A stretch of DNA of 64,000 nucleotides from PSRF01 sp051000815 (GTDB taxonomy: Bacteria > Acidobacteriota > Blastocatellia > Pyrinomonadales > Pyrinomonadaceae): contig JBPCNX010000037.1 of the NCBI GenBank assembly GCA_051000815.1, positions 62,001 through 126,000 on the forward strand. Reading direction: 5' to 3'. How positions within the stretch are numbered: the stretch's first letter is position 1; every line of letters starts with the position of its first letter. This document shows positions 33,651-42,192 of the stretch, in pieces. The notes beneath the pieces were generated by a model. The model worked only from the letters and a program-made list of their open reading frames with translations, was not told the origin of the DNA and searched no databases. The position numbers and the translations under genes are program-made.

Positions 33651-34818
33651 TCAACCTTCAACGGCGTCTAAGACGCTCGCCGCCTTTTTGGCATAGGCTA
33701 CAAGGGTCGCGAGGTTTTGTTTTTCGACCGCCGTCAGCATGCTGTCGTTGAATTCGGGATTGGGGTTGTACCAATCGAAACTGGAAAAGTAGCTTTGCAA
33801 CCAGGGCTCTTTAAAGATCTTGCCTCGGCGCGCGTAGATCTCGTGGCGCATCTTCTCCACGTCTTCCGAAAACAGTCCGGCCAGCAGAGCACGGGTGATG
33901 AGCTTCTTGCCCAGCTCGTCGTGCATCCGGTTCTCGTATTTTACGATCGTTTCCACATTGAGCTTGTCCGTGCCCGACACGTGTTCGTCGGTAAAGTCCT
34001 CTTTCTGCTCATACCATGGCTGACTCCAGAAGTACTGCTGCAACCAGGGAGCGCGGAAGGAACGGCCGTGCCGCGCATAGATTTCGTTACGCAACAAGCG
34101 AAGCTCATGCAGACTCAATCCTTTTAACATATGCTCGGTGATCAACTTGTTTTCAAACAGCTCCATGTCACCCGGCGAGAGGGCCAAGTGCCGCTGTTTC
34201 GACTGGGCCGATGGCAATTGTCTGCAGGTTCTTCCGTTCCAATTCGGTTAGTTGCTTCGCGTCGTAACGATCGCTGGATTTGTACCAGTAACGCTCCTCG
34301 AAATACTGTTGCAGCCAGGGCTGATCGTCGAATCGTCTTCCATGAATGGCTTCAACTTCGGAACGGAGCACCAGCCACTCGGCTGAACTATGCTGACGTA
34401 GTTTGCGCCGCGGGAGGGTGCGAGAGCGCCAGTAGCGCATGTCTCCAGGTTGCACGAAGGCGTGCTTGCCGGCTTCAGCGTCGCGGATCAGATCGAGGTC
34501 GCCGTTCCGTCGCGTTGAGCAGGGAGTTACTGAAATCCGGGTTGGCGCGATACCAGGGTCGCTCGGCCAGGTAAGCCTTGATCGCCAGGTCTTTGAAGAC
34601 TCGACCATGTCTTCCAAAGATGATGCCTCGAAGTAATTGCAAATCCTCGAGCGGTAAGTTTGCGATTTGGGAAGTTACAATCTTGTCTCTGGCGAAATCA
34701 AAGTTCTCCCAACGCTTAACCGCCTCCGAAACTTCCTGTGCCTGCGCGGTAAAACTCCAAATAATGACGAGAGCAGGAGACTTAGAAGTCGTCGCGTAGG
34801 CGGGGGAAAATTCGTCAT
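33651..34818 (-). pseudogene. YARHG-repeat protein gene broken by three frameshifts
   Basis: Four YARHG-type repeats can be read in succession but in different frames. From the ATG at 34818 a signal-like leader (MTNFPPPTRRLLSLLL) passes by a shift into a frame reading WSFTAQAQEVSEAVKRW and repeat 1 (RGIIFGRHGRVF); a second shift near 34520 leads to repeat 2 (AIHGRRFDDQPWLQQYF), and a third near 34215 to repeats 3 and 4 (IYARHGRSF, IYARRGKIF). Repeat content is well conserved and free of in-frame stops between the shifts, so the damage is recent, or the assembly has indels here. Originally a secreted protein of about 380 aa with unknown role, 16 nt downstream of dnaJ. Confidence 0.78.
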
Positions 34819-34834
34819 GGTTTACTCCACGTCT

Positions 34835-35950
34835 TCAGCCAAAAATGTTGCGAACCTTGTCGACGAGACCCTTGTCCTCGAGATCTTTGTCTTCAATCGT
34901 CGCCAACTGCTCCAGAAGTTTTCGTTGCTCTCGAGTTAGCGAGGTTGGCGTGACGACCGTGACCGATACAAACAAATCGCCGCGCCCTCTCCCTCCGAGC
35001 ATCGGTATGCCCTTTCCCTTCAAGCGAAACACTGTGCCGGTTTGCGTGCCCACGGAAATCTTCAACTTATCTTCGGCTTCGAGCGTCCTCACGGAAATCT
35101 CAGCGCCCAGTGCGGCCTGTGCAAACGTGATCGGCACGGCTGAGTACAGGTTACTTCCCTGTCGTTCAAAGTGTTCGTGTTCAGAAACGTGAATCACCAC
35201 GTAGAGATCACCGGATTGCCCGCCGCTGATGCCTGATTCTCCCTCACCCTGAACACGCAACCGAGAACCCGTTTCGACCCCGGCAGGGATCTTTACCTCC
35301 ATCTGCTTCTCACGCTCGAGGCGTCCCGCGCCACGGCAGTCGGCACAGGGAGTCTTGATGACCTTCCCCACGCCGCGACAGGCATGACAGGTGCGCGCGA
35401 CCGAAAAGAAACCCTGTTGGAAGCGCATCTGGCCGGTGCCATTGCAGGTTGTGCACGTTTCCGGTTCTGTGCCAGCGGCAGCGCCCGAGCCCGTACAAGT
35501 CTCGCAGGTTTCCAGGCGCGGAATCCGAAGATTTGCCGTCATCCCGTTTGCTGCGTCTTCCAGGGTGATTTCGAGGTCATAACGCAAATCAGCGCCGCGC
35601 TGGGCCGTGGAGCGGCGTGAGCCTGATCGCGAAGCGCCAAAGACATCGCCAAAACCAAAGAGATCGCCGAGGATGTCTTCGATACCGCCAAATCCCGGCG
35701 CGCCCCAGCTTGTTCCGGCGCTACTGGATACTCCGGAATGCCCGAATCTGTCGTAGCGTCTGCGTTGTTCAACATCGGACAGAACTCCGTATGCTTCAGC
35801 GGCTTCTTTAAATTTTTCTTCGGCGCTGGCGTTCCCGGGATTCTTATCCGGGTGATAACGCATCGCCAGGCGGCGATACGCGCTTTTCAATTCCTGATCA
35901 TTTGCGGTGCGGGCAACGGCCAGCACCTCGTAATAGTCTCGCTTATCCAT
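34835..35950 (-). CDS. dnaJ: Chaperone protein DnaJ
   Basis: 371 aa. J domain with YHPDKNPGN, Gly/Ser/Phe-rich linker (FGHSGVSSSAGTSWG...), four CxxCxGxG-type zinc motifs (CETCTGSG, CTTCNGTG, CHACRGVG, CADCRGAG) and the C-terminal substrate-binding domains. It delivers unfolded clients to DnaK and stimulates its ATPase. Last intact gene of the hrcA-grpE-dnaK-dnaJ cluster. Confidence 0.97.
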   Translation of the reverse strand: MDKRDYYEVLAVARTANDQELKSAYRRLAMRYHPDKNPGNASAEEKFKEAAEAYGVLSDVEQRRRYDRFGHSGVSSSAGTSWGAPGFGGIEDILGDLFGFGDVFGASRSGSRRSTAQRGADLRYDLEITLEDAANGMTANLRIPRLETCETCTGSGAAAGTEPETCTTCNGTGQMRFQQGFFSVARTCHACRGVGKVIKTPCADCRGAGRLEREKQMEVKIPAGVETGSRLRVQGEGESGISGGQSGDLYVVIHVSEHEHFERQGSNLYSAVPITFAQAALGAEISVRTLEAEDKLKISVGTQTGTVFRLKGKGIPMLGGRGRGDLFVSVTVVTPTSLTREQRKLLEQLATIEDKDLEDKGLVDKVRNIFG

Positions 35951-36016
35951 CCAGTTTTATTAACAACCTCTTCTTAACTTTATTTGTAAAGCAAATCCGT
36001 AAGACGACGGTAGGAA

Positions 36017-37849
36017 CTACTCCGCCTCTTCGACTACGGTTTCCTGGGCGGGAGCCATCATGGCTATAGTAAGCTGGCTGGCGACTCGTTCGAGAGCGTT
36101 GAGGGCCTTATTAACATCCTCCGGCTCATTACCCTTCACGGCTGCTTCAGCCTCACCGAATAAACGTTCAGCAATGTCCTGATCATTTGCCGAAAGCAGC
36201 CCACCAAATTTTGCGAACGACTTTTGGGTATTGCGCAGGAGCGATTCCAACTTGTTATGGAGTACGACTTTTTCCTTTGCCTGTTTGTCGGCGTCGGCGT
36301 AGGTCTCGGCTTCGGTTATCAGCCGCTCAATCTCATTGGGCGCCAGGCCGGACGTTGGTGTGATTCTCATCTGTTGTTCACGGCCCGTCGCTTTGTCCTG
36401 CGCCGAAACCGAAACAATTCCATTCGCGTCAACTTCAAAAGAAACTTCCACCTGAGGCACCCCGCGCGGGCTGGGAGGAATTCCTACCAACTCAAACTTG
36501 CCCAGGGAACGATTACCAGCCGCAACTTCGCGCTCTCCCTGCAGAATATGAATCTCCACAGATGCCTGGTTATCAATCACGGTTGTAAAGGTGAGACTGT
36601 TTCGCAGAGGAATAGTGGAATTGCGTTCGATGATCTTGGTAAAGAGCCCGCCACGAGTCTCCAGTCCCAGGCTGAGCGGCAACACATCCAGCAAAACAAT
36701 GTCTTTGATGTCGCCAGTCAAAACGCCGCCCTGAATCGCGGCGCCCATGGCAACCACTTCGTCCGGGTTAATCTCCGCAGAAGGTTTCTTGCCGAATATC
36801 TTTTCGACAGTTCGTTCCACGATCGGCGAGCGGGTTTGTCCCCCAACCAGAATCACCTTATCGACATCTTCGGGCTTAAGCTTCGCATCTTCGAGCGCTT
36901 TCTTGCAGGGTTCTATCGTCGCTTCAATCAATTCCGCAACAAGACCTTCAAACTGGTCCCGGCTCAAGGTCTTATTGAAGTGCTTCGGTCCGGTCGCGTC
37001 CGCAGCAATGAAAGGGAGATTGATATTGGCTTCGCTTGCCGACGACAACTCACACTTGGCGCGCTCGGCTACTTCCTTCAAGCGTTGCAAAGCCAGTCTG
37101 TCCTTGCGCAGGTCGATGCCGGTGTCCTGAAGGAACTGATCGGCCATCCAGTTCATGATTCTCTCGTCGAGATCTTCACCGCCGAGGAAAGTGTTTCCGG
37201 AAGTAGAAAGCACATCGAAGACGCCGTCATTCATCTCCAAAATGGAAATATCAAAGGTCCCACCACCCAGATCGTAGACGGCAATCCGCTCAACCCCTGT
37301 CTTCCCCAAACCGTAAGCAAGGGCGGCGGCGGTAGGCTCATTTATGATCCTCTCGACATTTAAACCGGCGATCTTGCCCGCATCCTTAGTCGCTTGCCGC
37401 TGTGTATCATCGAAGTAAGCGGGAACAGTGATAATCGCGTCTGTCACTGGTTCGCCGAGAAAATCCTCTGCCGCCGCCTTGAGCCGTTGCAAGACAATTC
37501 CTGACAGTTCGGGAGGACTATAACTTCGACCCTGCACCCTCACGCGAGCATCGCCGTTAGGTGAATCGACGAGTTCAAAAGCAGACGTTTCGCGCATCCG
37601 CTTCAGCTCAGCCGAATTGTATTTCCTGCCAATCAGGCGCTTCACTGCATAAACAGTATTGGCCGCATTTGTCACAGCCTGACGCTTGGCAATTTGCCCT
37701 ACAAGTCGTTCTCCCTTATCGGTGAAACCAACTACGCTGGGTGTCGTTCGGCCGCCTTCCTTATTGGGCACAATCTGAACCGCCCCGCCTTCCAGGACGG
37801 CGACGCAGCAATTCGTCGTTCCCAAATCTATGCCGATAGCTTTTCCCAT
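36017..37849 (-). CDS. dnaK: Chaperone protein DnaK (Hsp70)
   Basis: 610 aa. IGIDLGTTNCCVAV phosphate-1 loop, AVYDLGGGTFDISIL, VILVGGQTRSPIV and linker VLLDVLPLSLG, followed by the beta-sandwich substrate domain and helical lid ending in a short acidic tail (EETVVEEAE-like). The 3' end is slightly shorter than E. coli DnaK (638 aa). A long plus-strand reading frame lies opposite it and is an artefact common at dnaK genes. Starts 2 nt after grpE. Confidence 0.97.
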   Translation of the reverse strand: MGKAIGIDLGTTNCCVAVLEGGAVQIVPNKEGGRTTPSVVGFTDKGERLVGQIAKRQAVTNAANTVYAVKRLIGRKYNSAELKRMRETSAFELVDSPNGDARVRVQGRSYSPPELSGIVLQRLKAAAEDFLGEPVTDAIITVPAYFDDTQRQATKDAGKIAGLNVERIINEPTAAALAYGLGKTGVERIAVYDLGGGTFDISILEMNDGVFDVLSTSGNTFLGGEDLDERIMNWMADQFLQDTGIDLRKDRLALQRLKEVAERAKCELSSASEANINLPFIAADATGPKHFNKTLSRDQFEGLVAELIEATIEPCKKALEDAKLKPEDVDKVILVGGQTRSPIVERTVEKIFGKKPSAEINPDEVVAMGAAIQGGVLTGDIKDIVLLDVLPLSLGLETRGGLFTKIIERNSTIPLRNSLTFTTVIDNQASVEIHILQGEREVAAGNRSLGKFELVGIPPSPRGVPQVEVSFEVDANGIVSVSAQDKATGREQQMRITPTSGLAPNEIERLITEAETYADADKQAKEKVVLHNKLESLLRNTQKSFAKFGGLLSANDQDIAERLFGEAEAAVKGNEPEDVNKALNALERVASQLTIAMMAPAQETVVEEAE

Positions 37850-37851
37850 GC

Positions 37852-38616
37852 TTACTTCTTCACAGCGACCTTAACGAGAGCGGGCCGAATCAATTTGTCA
37901 CCCATGCGATAACCCCGGATAATTTCTTCCATCACAGTGTCCGGTTCATGTTCATCAGTCGGCTCCGAAACCACTGCTTCATGGATGTGTGGATCGAACC
38001 GCTCTCCCACCGATGAAACCGGCTTAACTCCTAAAGCCTCGATCACCCCGCTAAGCTGTTTGAAAATCAGGTCAACTCCGCTCAGGAAATGCCGAAATTC
38101 GTCGGATTCACCCGCTTCCAGCGAAGCCTCAGTATCAAGAGCACGCTTCAGGTTGTCCAAAACCGGCAATAACTTCGCGGCAATCTCCGCCACTGCCCGC
38201 TCGTAGGTTTCACCACGCTCGCGGTCGACGCGCTTGCGGTAGTTTTCAAAATCAGCCTGGCGGCGAGTTAAGCGATCTTTAAGGTCGGCCACTTCCGATT
38301 CGACCCGCTTTAATTCGGCTCTGGTAGCCACCAATTCGGCTACCAAAGGTCCGCCCAATTCTCCACTACCTCTCTGCGCCGACGGGAAGGAATTGGATTC
38401 GTCCATCGCGAAGGGTTCAGCGTCAATCACACTCTCGCCCTCTGCTGAACCACGCTCATCCTCCGACAGATCTGAAATCTCTTCGTCGGGAGGATCCTGG
38501 TCTTCTCGCGCGTTTGCGAAGTCGTCTGAATCGGGTCTATTGGAAATTTCACTCTCCTCTTCCGAATCCGGGAATCTGATCGGAATGCGATTCCATCTAC
38601 CTTTTTTGTCGGCCAT
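37852..38616 (-). CDS. grpE: Nucleotide exchange factor GrpE
   Basis: 254 aa, long for the family because of an acidic disordered N-terminus of about 100 residues (EEESEISNRPDSDDF...). The coiled coil (ATRAELKRVESEVADLKDRLTRRQADFENYRKRVDRE) and the C-terminal beta domain (IHEAVVSEPTDEHEPDTVMEEIIRGYRMGDKLIRPALVKVA) are typical. It releases ADP from DnaK. Confidence 0.95.
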   Translation of the reverse strand: MADKKGRWNRIPIRFPDSEEESEISNRPDSDDFANAREDQDPPDEEISDLSEDERGSAEGESVIDAEPFAMDESNSFPSAQRGSGELGGPLVAELVATRAELKRVESEVADLKDRLTRRQADFENYRKRVDRERGETYERAVAEIAAKLLPVLDNLKRALDTEASLEAGESDEFRHFLSGVDLIFKQLSGVIEALGVKPVSSVGERFDPHIHEAVVSEPTDEHEPDTVMEEIIRGYRMGDKLIRPALVKVAVKK

Positions 38617-38657
38617 TAATTCTAAACACCAGATTCGGCAAATGAATCCTGATTGCC

Positions 38658-39776
38658 TTAGTAAAGAGAACTCTCATCGCTTAGACGGCGCTCAATGAGC
38701 CGCGCCATGTAGTTTACCATAGCCATGATGCGCGAATATTCAATTCTCATCGGACCGACAACGCCAAGAGTCCCGAGGTTTTCGTTAACACCGATGCGGT
38801 AAGGAGCCGTGATCAGCGTGCACTTTCTCATCGAGCTGGTCGGGTGTTCCCGTCCAATTACGACGTTCACATCGCCACGGAATAACTGTTCACGCGACAC
38901 ACATTCATTCAAAATCTTCACAAGCCGAGATTTCTCTTCGAACGTCCGAAACAGCTCCCGCATACGCTCCGCATCTACAAACTCGGGTTTGGTTAACATG
39001 TTGGAAGCACCATCGACATAAAGATCGCCGACGCTGGCATCACCATCCAGACTCCGATCACAAAGGAGCACCGCATTCTGTAGCAATCGGTCATAGAGTG
39101 CTTTTTCTTCTTGCATCAATTCGAGTATCTCAGCTCGGATTGTCGACAAACTCTTGCCGCTAAACTCCGTGTTGAGGTAACGGGCAGTACGCTCCAGCTC
39201 ATCCTGAGTCAACCCGTCCTCAATCCTGATAATCTTGTTGTGGACGATGATCGAGACGGTGACCAAAACTACGAGCACTCGATTCTCGGAAAGTCTTAAA
39301 AACTCAATATGATTCAAACGATTTTCGGCTAATGAAGGCGAGAGCACGATGCCAACGTTTTCTGAAAGCTCAGAAAGAGCGTGCGACGCTCGTTCCATCA
39401 GGCGTTCAGGAGAAACTCCAGCACGTGAACTATTAGGAGCGAAGACCGAATCAATAGCGCGCAAGTCGGCGCGAGAAAGCCGCGCCTCACCAAGCATGTG
39501 ATCCACGTAGTAACGGTAACCCTTGTCGGTCGGAACTCGACCCGCTGAGGTGTGGGGTTGTTCCAGGAGACCGGCATCTTCCAGTTCGCCCATCACATTT
39601 CTAATGGTCGCGGAACTCCAACCATGACCCGGCGAAAAACGATTTGCGAGGACGAGCGAACCCACAGCCTCACCGGTCACGAGATGCTCCTTAATGATAG
39701 CTGCCAGCACAGCTTGTCCGCGCGCATCCGGCTGGTGTTTTTCTGGGTTTTGAGGAGTAGAACTGCGACGGGGCAT
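38658..39776 (-). CDS. hrcA: Heat-inducible transcription repressor HrcA
   Basis: 372 aa from the ATG at 39776 (a TTG 57 nt upstream is less likely). Winged helix (ILAAIIKEHLVTGEAVGS... SSATIRNVMGELEDAGLLEQPHTSAGRVPTDKGYRYYVD) followed by the GAF-like dimer domain. HrcA represses heat-shock operons by binding the CIRCE inverted repeat, with GroEL as co-factor. It heads the cluster as in other bacteria. I could not find a canonical CIRCE (TTAGCACTC-N9-GAGTGCTAA) upstream. Confidence 0.94.
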   Translation of the reverse strand: MPRRSSTPQNPEKHQPDARGQAVLAAIIKEHLVTGEAVGSLVLANRFSPGHGWSSATIRNVMGELEDAGLLEQPHTSAGRVPTDKGYRYYVDHMLGEARLSRADLRAIDSVFAPNSSRAGVSPERLMERASHALSELSENVGIVLSPSLAENRLNHIEFLRLSENRVLVVLVTVSIIVHNKIIRIEDGLTQDELERTARYLNTEFSGKSLSTIRAEILELMQEEKALYDRLLQNAVLLCDRSLDGDASVGDLYVDGASNMLTKPEFVDAERMRELFRTFEEKSRLVKILNECVSREQLFRGDVNVVIGREHPTSSMRKCTLITAPYRIGVNENLGTLGVVGPMRIEYSRIMAMVNYMARLIERRLSDESSLY

Positions 39777-40301
39777 GAGTTGATAGCTTTCCAGTTGTCG
39801 GTTCTTTGGCCTGGCTGTCTGAGGACGCCGCAAAGCCTCCTAAGTACCTGCGATAAAAGGCAAAAAGCCTCTAGTCGCAGTATAGAGGAATCATGAACGT
39901 AGCCGCAAACATCGCTTCTGTGAGAAATCGCGAACCGCTCCCAGACCGTCTGCATAGACTCGAGTCTGATATCAACCAGACCCACTCCAACGCCAAACCA
40001 ATAGGTTAGCTAAAACCTAAAGGAGTTCCCTAACTCACTGACAATGCGTGGCTTATGGTTGGTAGGACGGGGACTGATCGAGCCCCGCTCCACGAGCTTA
40101 CCCTGTTTCTTGCGGTTTTTCTAAGGTTTCTTCAGGCTTCCCGTCTTGAATTGACTGTGGCAGGCGGAGCTATTTAATATGAGACCACAACTGGAAACAA
40201 GCGATCCCCCAGGGCCCTTCCAGTCGCAGCTAGCTGCGAGAATTTCCGGTCGCAATCTGAAATCGAACCTCTTTCGTAAACACCTTCAGGGAGTACTGGC
40301 G
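39777..40301. other. Divergent promoter region between hrcA and the SprT-like gene
   Basis: 525 bases. It must hold the hrcA-operon promoter (minus strand) and the promoter of the metalloprotease gene (plus strand, 40151). No CIRCE box, heptamer array or other repeat was found. Confidence 0.5.
40151..40179 (+). promoter_or_regulatory. Possible sigma-70 promoter for the SprT-like gene
   Basis: TTGACT (40151-40156), 17 nt, then TTAATA (40174-40179). A transcript starting near 40186 would exclude the ATG at 40179 and supports translation from the ATG at 40302. Confidence 0.45.
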
Positions 40302-41021
40302 ATGAATGAAGTGAAACAGCTTTTTGTCGACGCCTTTCGCCAGCTTGCAAGTAATCGGCCGGTTCCCGCTATCGAGGTTCGCTATTATCCTTACGCCGGA
40401 CTACATCACACTATTCGGTTGCGGTCAGGGCGGGTGTACGTGCGGCTCTCGGATATCTGCAAAGACACTCCTCCCACTGTGTTGCGAGCGCTAGCCTATA
40501 TCCTGGTTGCCAGACTGCTGGGCAAACGAACACCAGATGTCCACAATCGCCTCTATCAAGACTATTCGGTGACGCCTGATGTTATGCGAGCGTCAGATCT
40601 GGCGCGGCGGAGGCGTGGGCGAAAATTCATTTCGTCAGCACAAGGCGAGGCATATGATTTGGAAAAGATGTTTGCCAAGCTAAACCGGCGACACTTTGAT
40701 GGCGAACTGAAAAAGCCCGCGCTCACCTGGTCGCAACGTCGCACCCGAAACATCCTGGGTCATCATGATCGCGTCTATGACACGATCACTATCAGCAAGA
40801 CTCTTGACTCGAGCGATGTTCCGGAATGGTTTGTCGAATACATCCTCTATCACGAGTTGCTTCATATGAAGCATCCGGCACGACTAATCAATGGCCGTCG
40901 CTATTATCACACCAGCGCTTTTCGGAGCGACGAGCGCCGCTTTCCTCATTACGAAGACGCTCAGAAGTGGCTCGAACGGGTCGCACGTCAGCGAAGAGTG
41001 CTTCGCGCGAGAGCGGCTTAA
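40302..41021 (+). CDS. SprT-like zinc metalloprotease-type protein
   Basis: 239 aa from the ATG at 40302, which has an AGGGAG site 8-9 nt upstream and the family-like opening MNEVKQLFVDAFRQLASNRPVPAIEVRYYPY. Zinc motif HELLHMKH in YILYHELLHMKHPAR, plus the SprT-like FVEYILYHELLH context and Arg-rich surroundings; LEKMFAKLNRRHFDGEL-PALTW-QRRTRNILG is also typical of SprT-like domains. The role is unknown; SprT-like proteins include DNA-protein cross-link proteases, but bacterial members are uncharacterised. A bidirectional terminator follows at 41081. Confidence 0.8.
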   Translation: MNEVKQLFVDAFRQLASNRPVPAIEVRYYPYAGLHHTIRLRSGRVYVRLSDICKDTPPTVLRALAYILVARLLGKRTPDVHNRLYQDYSVTPDVMRASDLARRRRGRKFISSAQGEAYDLEKMFAKLNRRHFDGELKKPALTWSQRRTRNILGHHDRVYDTITISKTLDSSDVPEWFVEYILYHELLHMKHPARLINGRRYYHTSAFRSDERRFPHYEDAQKWLERVARQRRVLRARAA

Positions 41022-41080
41022 CTTTTTGGAACGATGAGGCTCTTTAACCGTTAAGGTAAATGAGGTAGGTGGGCTCCTCG

Positions 41081-41132
41081 AAAAAGGCGGACCGACCGGA
41101 ACTGTTGCCAGTTTCGTGAGGTTCGCCTTTTT
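41081..41132. terminator. Bidirectional intrinsic terminator
   Basis: Arms AAAAAGGCGGACC (41081-41093) and GGTTCGCCTTTTT (41120-41132), A-rich on one side and T-rich on the other. Confidence 0.8.
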
Positions 41133-41143
41133 GCGGCTGCCGG

Positions 41144-41329
41144 TCATTCCACCTCGGGCGGGTCGCTCTCTTTTAATCTCTCGCAGTGTTTGCAGAGCAC
41201 TCCACTGCCGGGTTTCTCTGTGAGAACGGCGAACACGGCGTCGAACAAAATCGAAGAGCGGCAACGCTCACTCTCCTCAGGAACGTCACCGCTCTCCCTG
41301 GAATACACAGCAAATGGCGTCGTATCCAT
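41144..41329 (-). CDS. Doubtful small protein, 61 aa
   Basis: Reading frame with a CKHC pair near the C-terminus (VLCKHCERLKESDPPEVE) and a plausible start MDTTPF. The two Cys and the position between a terminator and efp make a small metal-binding protein possible, but no family, ribosome-binding site or second evidence supports it. Confidence 0.25.
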   Translation of the reverse strand: MDTTPFAVYSRESGDVPEESERCRSSILFDAVFAVLTEKPGSGVLCKHCERLKESDPPEVE

Positions 41330-41560
41330 GTAGCCGAGCTAATGACACCGCCTTTGCCGAGTTTCCAAAGTTAACAAAAGACCAATACGATAGTGATTTC
41401 AGGGGATAGTAAATGCGAGAGTAAAACCGCCGGGCAGCTGACGCTATAACCGTTTACTGGACAAAACGCCAGGTGGCTCGCTAGACTACGCGTTTCGTTC
41501 GAGAGCCACAGCGCTCACTATCACAACCTGAACAATATAGATGGAGATTGAGAATATTTT

Positions 41561-42124
41561 ATGGCAATTCCGGCAACTCAGATTCGGCGCGGGATGGTTA
41601 TCGTTTTCGAGGGACAACCGTGCAAAGTAATGGAGTTTAGGCATCATACGCCCGGCAATTTGCGGGCGATGGTGCAGACAAAACTCCGAAATATCAAAAC
41701 TGGTTCATCCTTTGAGCACAGATTTCGCTCAGCTGACACGGTGGAACGCGCGACTCTGGAACAGCATGAGATGGAGTATCTTTACTCAGACGGTTCCCAC
41801 CACCACTTCATGAATACGGAAAACTTTGAGCAGATCGCCCTAAGCGAAGAGGAACTGGGAGATGCGACTCAATGGCTCAGTCCGGGGCTGCGATTGCAAA
41901 CCGAATTCTATGACGGGGCTCCGGTTGCCATTGATCTTCCGCCCTCAATGGAGCTGACTGTTACCCGCACCGAACCGACCATGAAAGGCGCGACAGTCTC
42001 GAACGTAAACAAACCTGCAACTCTGGAGAATGGCGTTACTATCACCGTCCCACCATTTGTTAACGAAGGGGATCGGATCCGCGTTGATCCCAACGAAGGA
42101 CGTTATATTGAACGAGCGAAGTAA
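41561..42124 (+). CDS. efp: Elongation factor P
   Basis: 187 aa, full length with the three beta-barrel domains (KOW-like opening AIPATQIRRGMVIVFEGQPCKV, central YLYSDG-HHFMN, C-terminal GDRIRVDPNEGRYIERA). EF-P frees ribosomes stalled at polyproline. At the tip loop, where E. coli has PGK34 and others have Lys or Arg, this protein reads TPGNLRA, i.e. Asn33 at the normally modified position. Neither EpmA/EpmB-type lysylation nor EarP rhamnosylation could act there. Confidence 0.95.
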   Translation: MAIPATQIRRGMVIVFEGQPCKVMEFRHHTPGNLRAMVQTKLRNIKTGSSFEHRFRSADTVERATLEQHEMEYLYSDGSHHHFMNTENFEQIALSEEELGDATQWLSPGLRLQTEFYDGAPVAIDLPPSMELTVTRTEPTMKGATVSNVNKPATLENGVTITVPPFVNEGDRIRVDPNEGRYIERAK

Positions 42125-42192
42125 TCTGTCGCGATTCGTGATTCAGGTGATCTGAGACCCCCGGCGTTTCTTAAACTCCTCGCCCATCACCT

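Larger units (their letters stand above)
41022..41560. other. Region between the SprT-like gene and efp
   Basis: 539 bases with the terminator at 41081-41132, a doubtful 61-codon minus-strand reading frame (41144-41329), and a region before efp with no clear promoter hexamers. No repeats of the dispersed families. Confidence 0.5.

Noticed and set aside
36224..37363. Long plus-strand open frame opposite dnaK
   Set aside because: A well-known artefact of dnaK codon bias; no family similarity and no ribosome-binding site.
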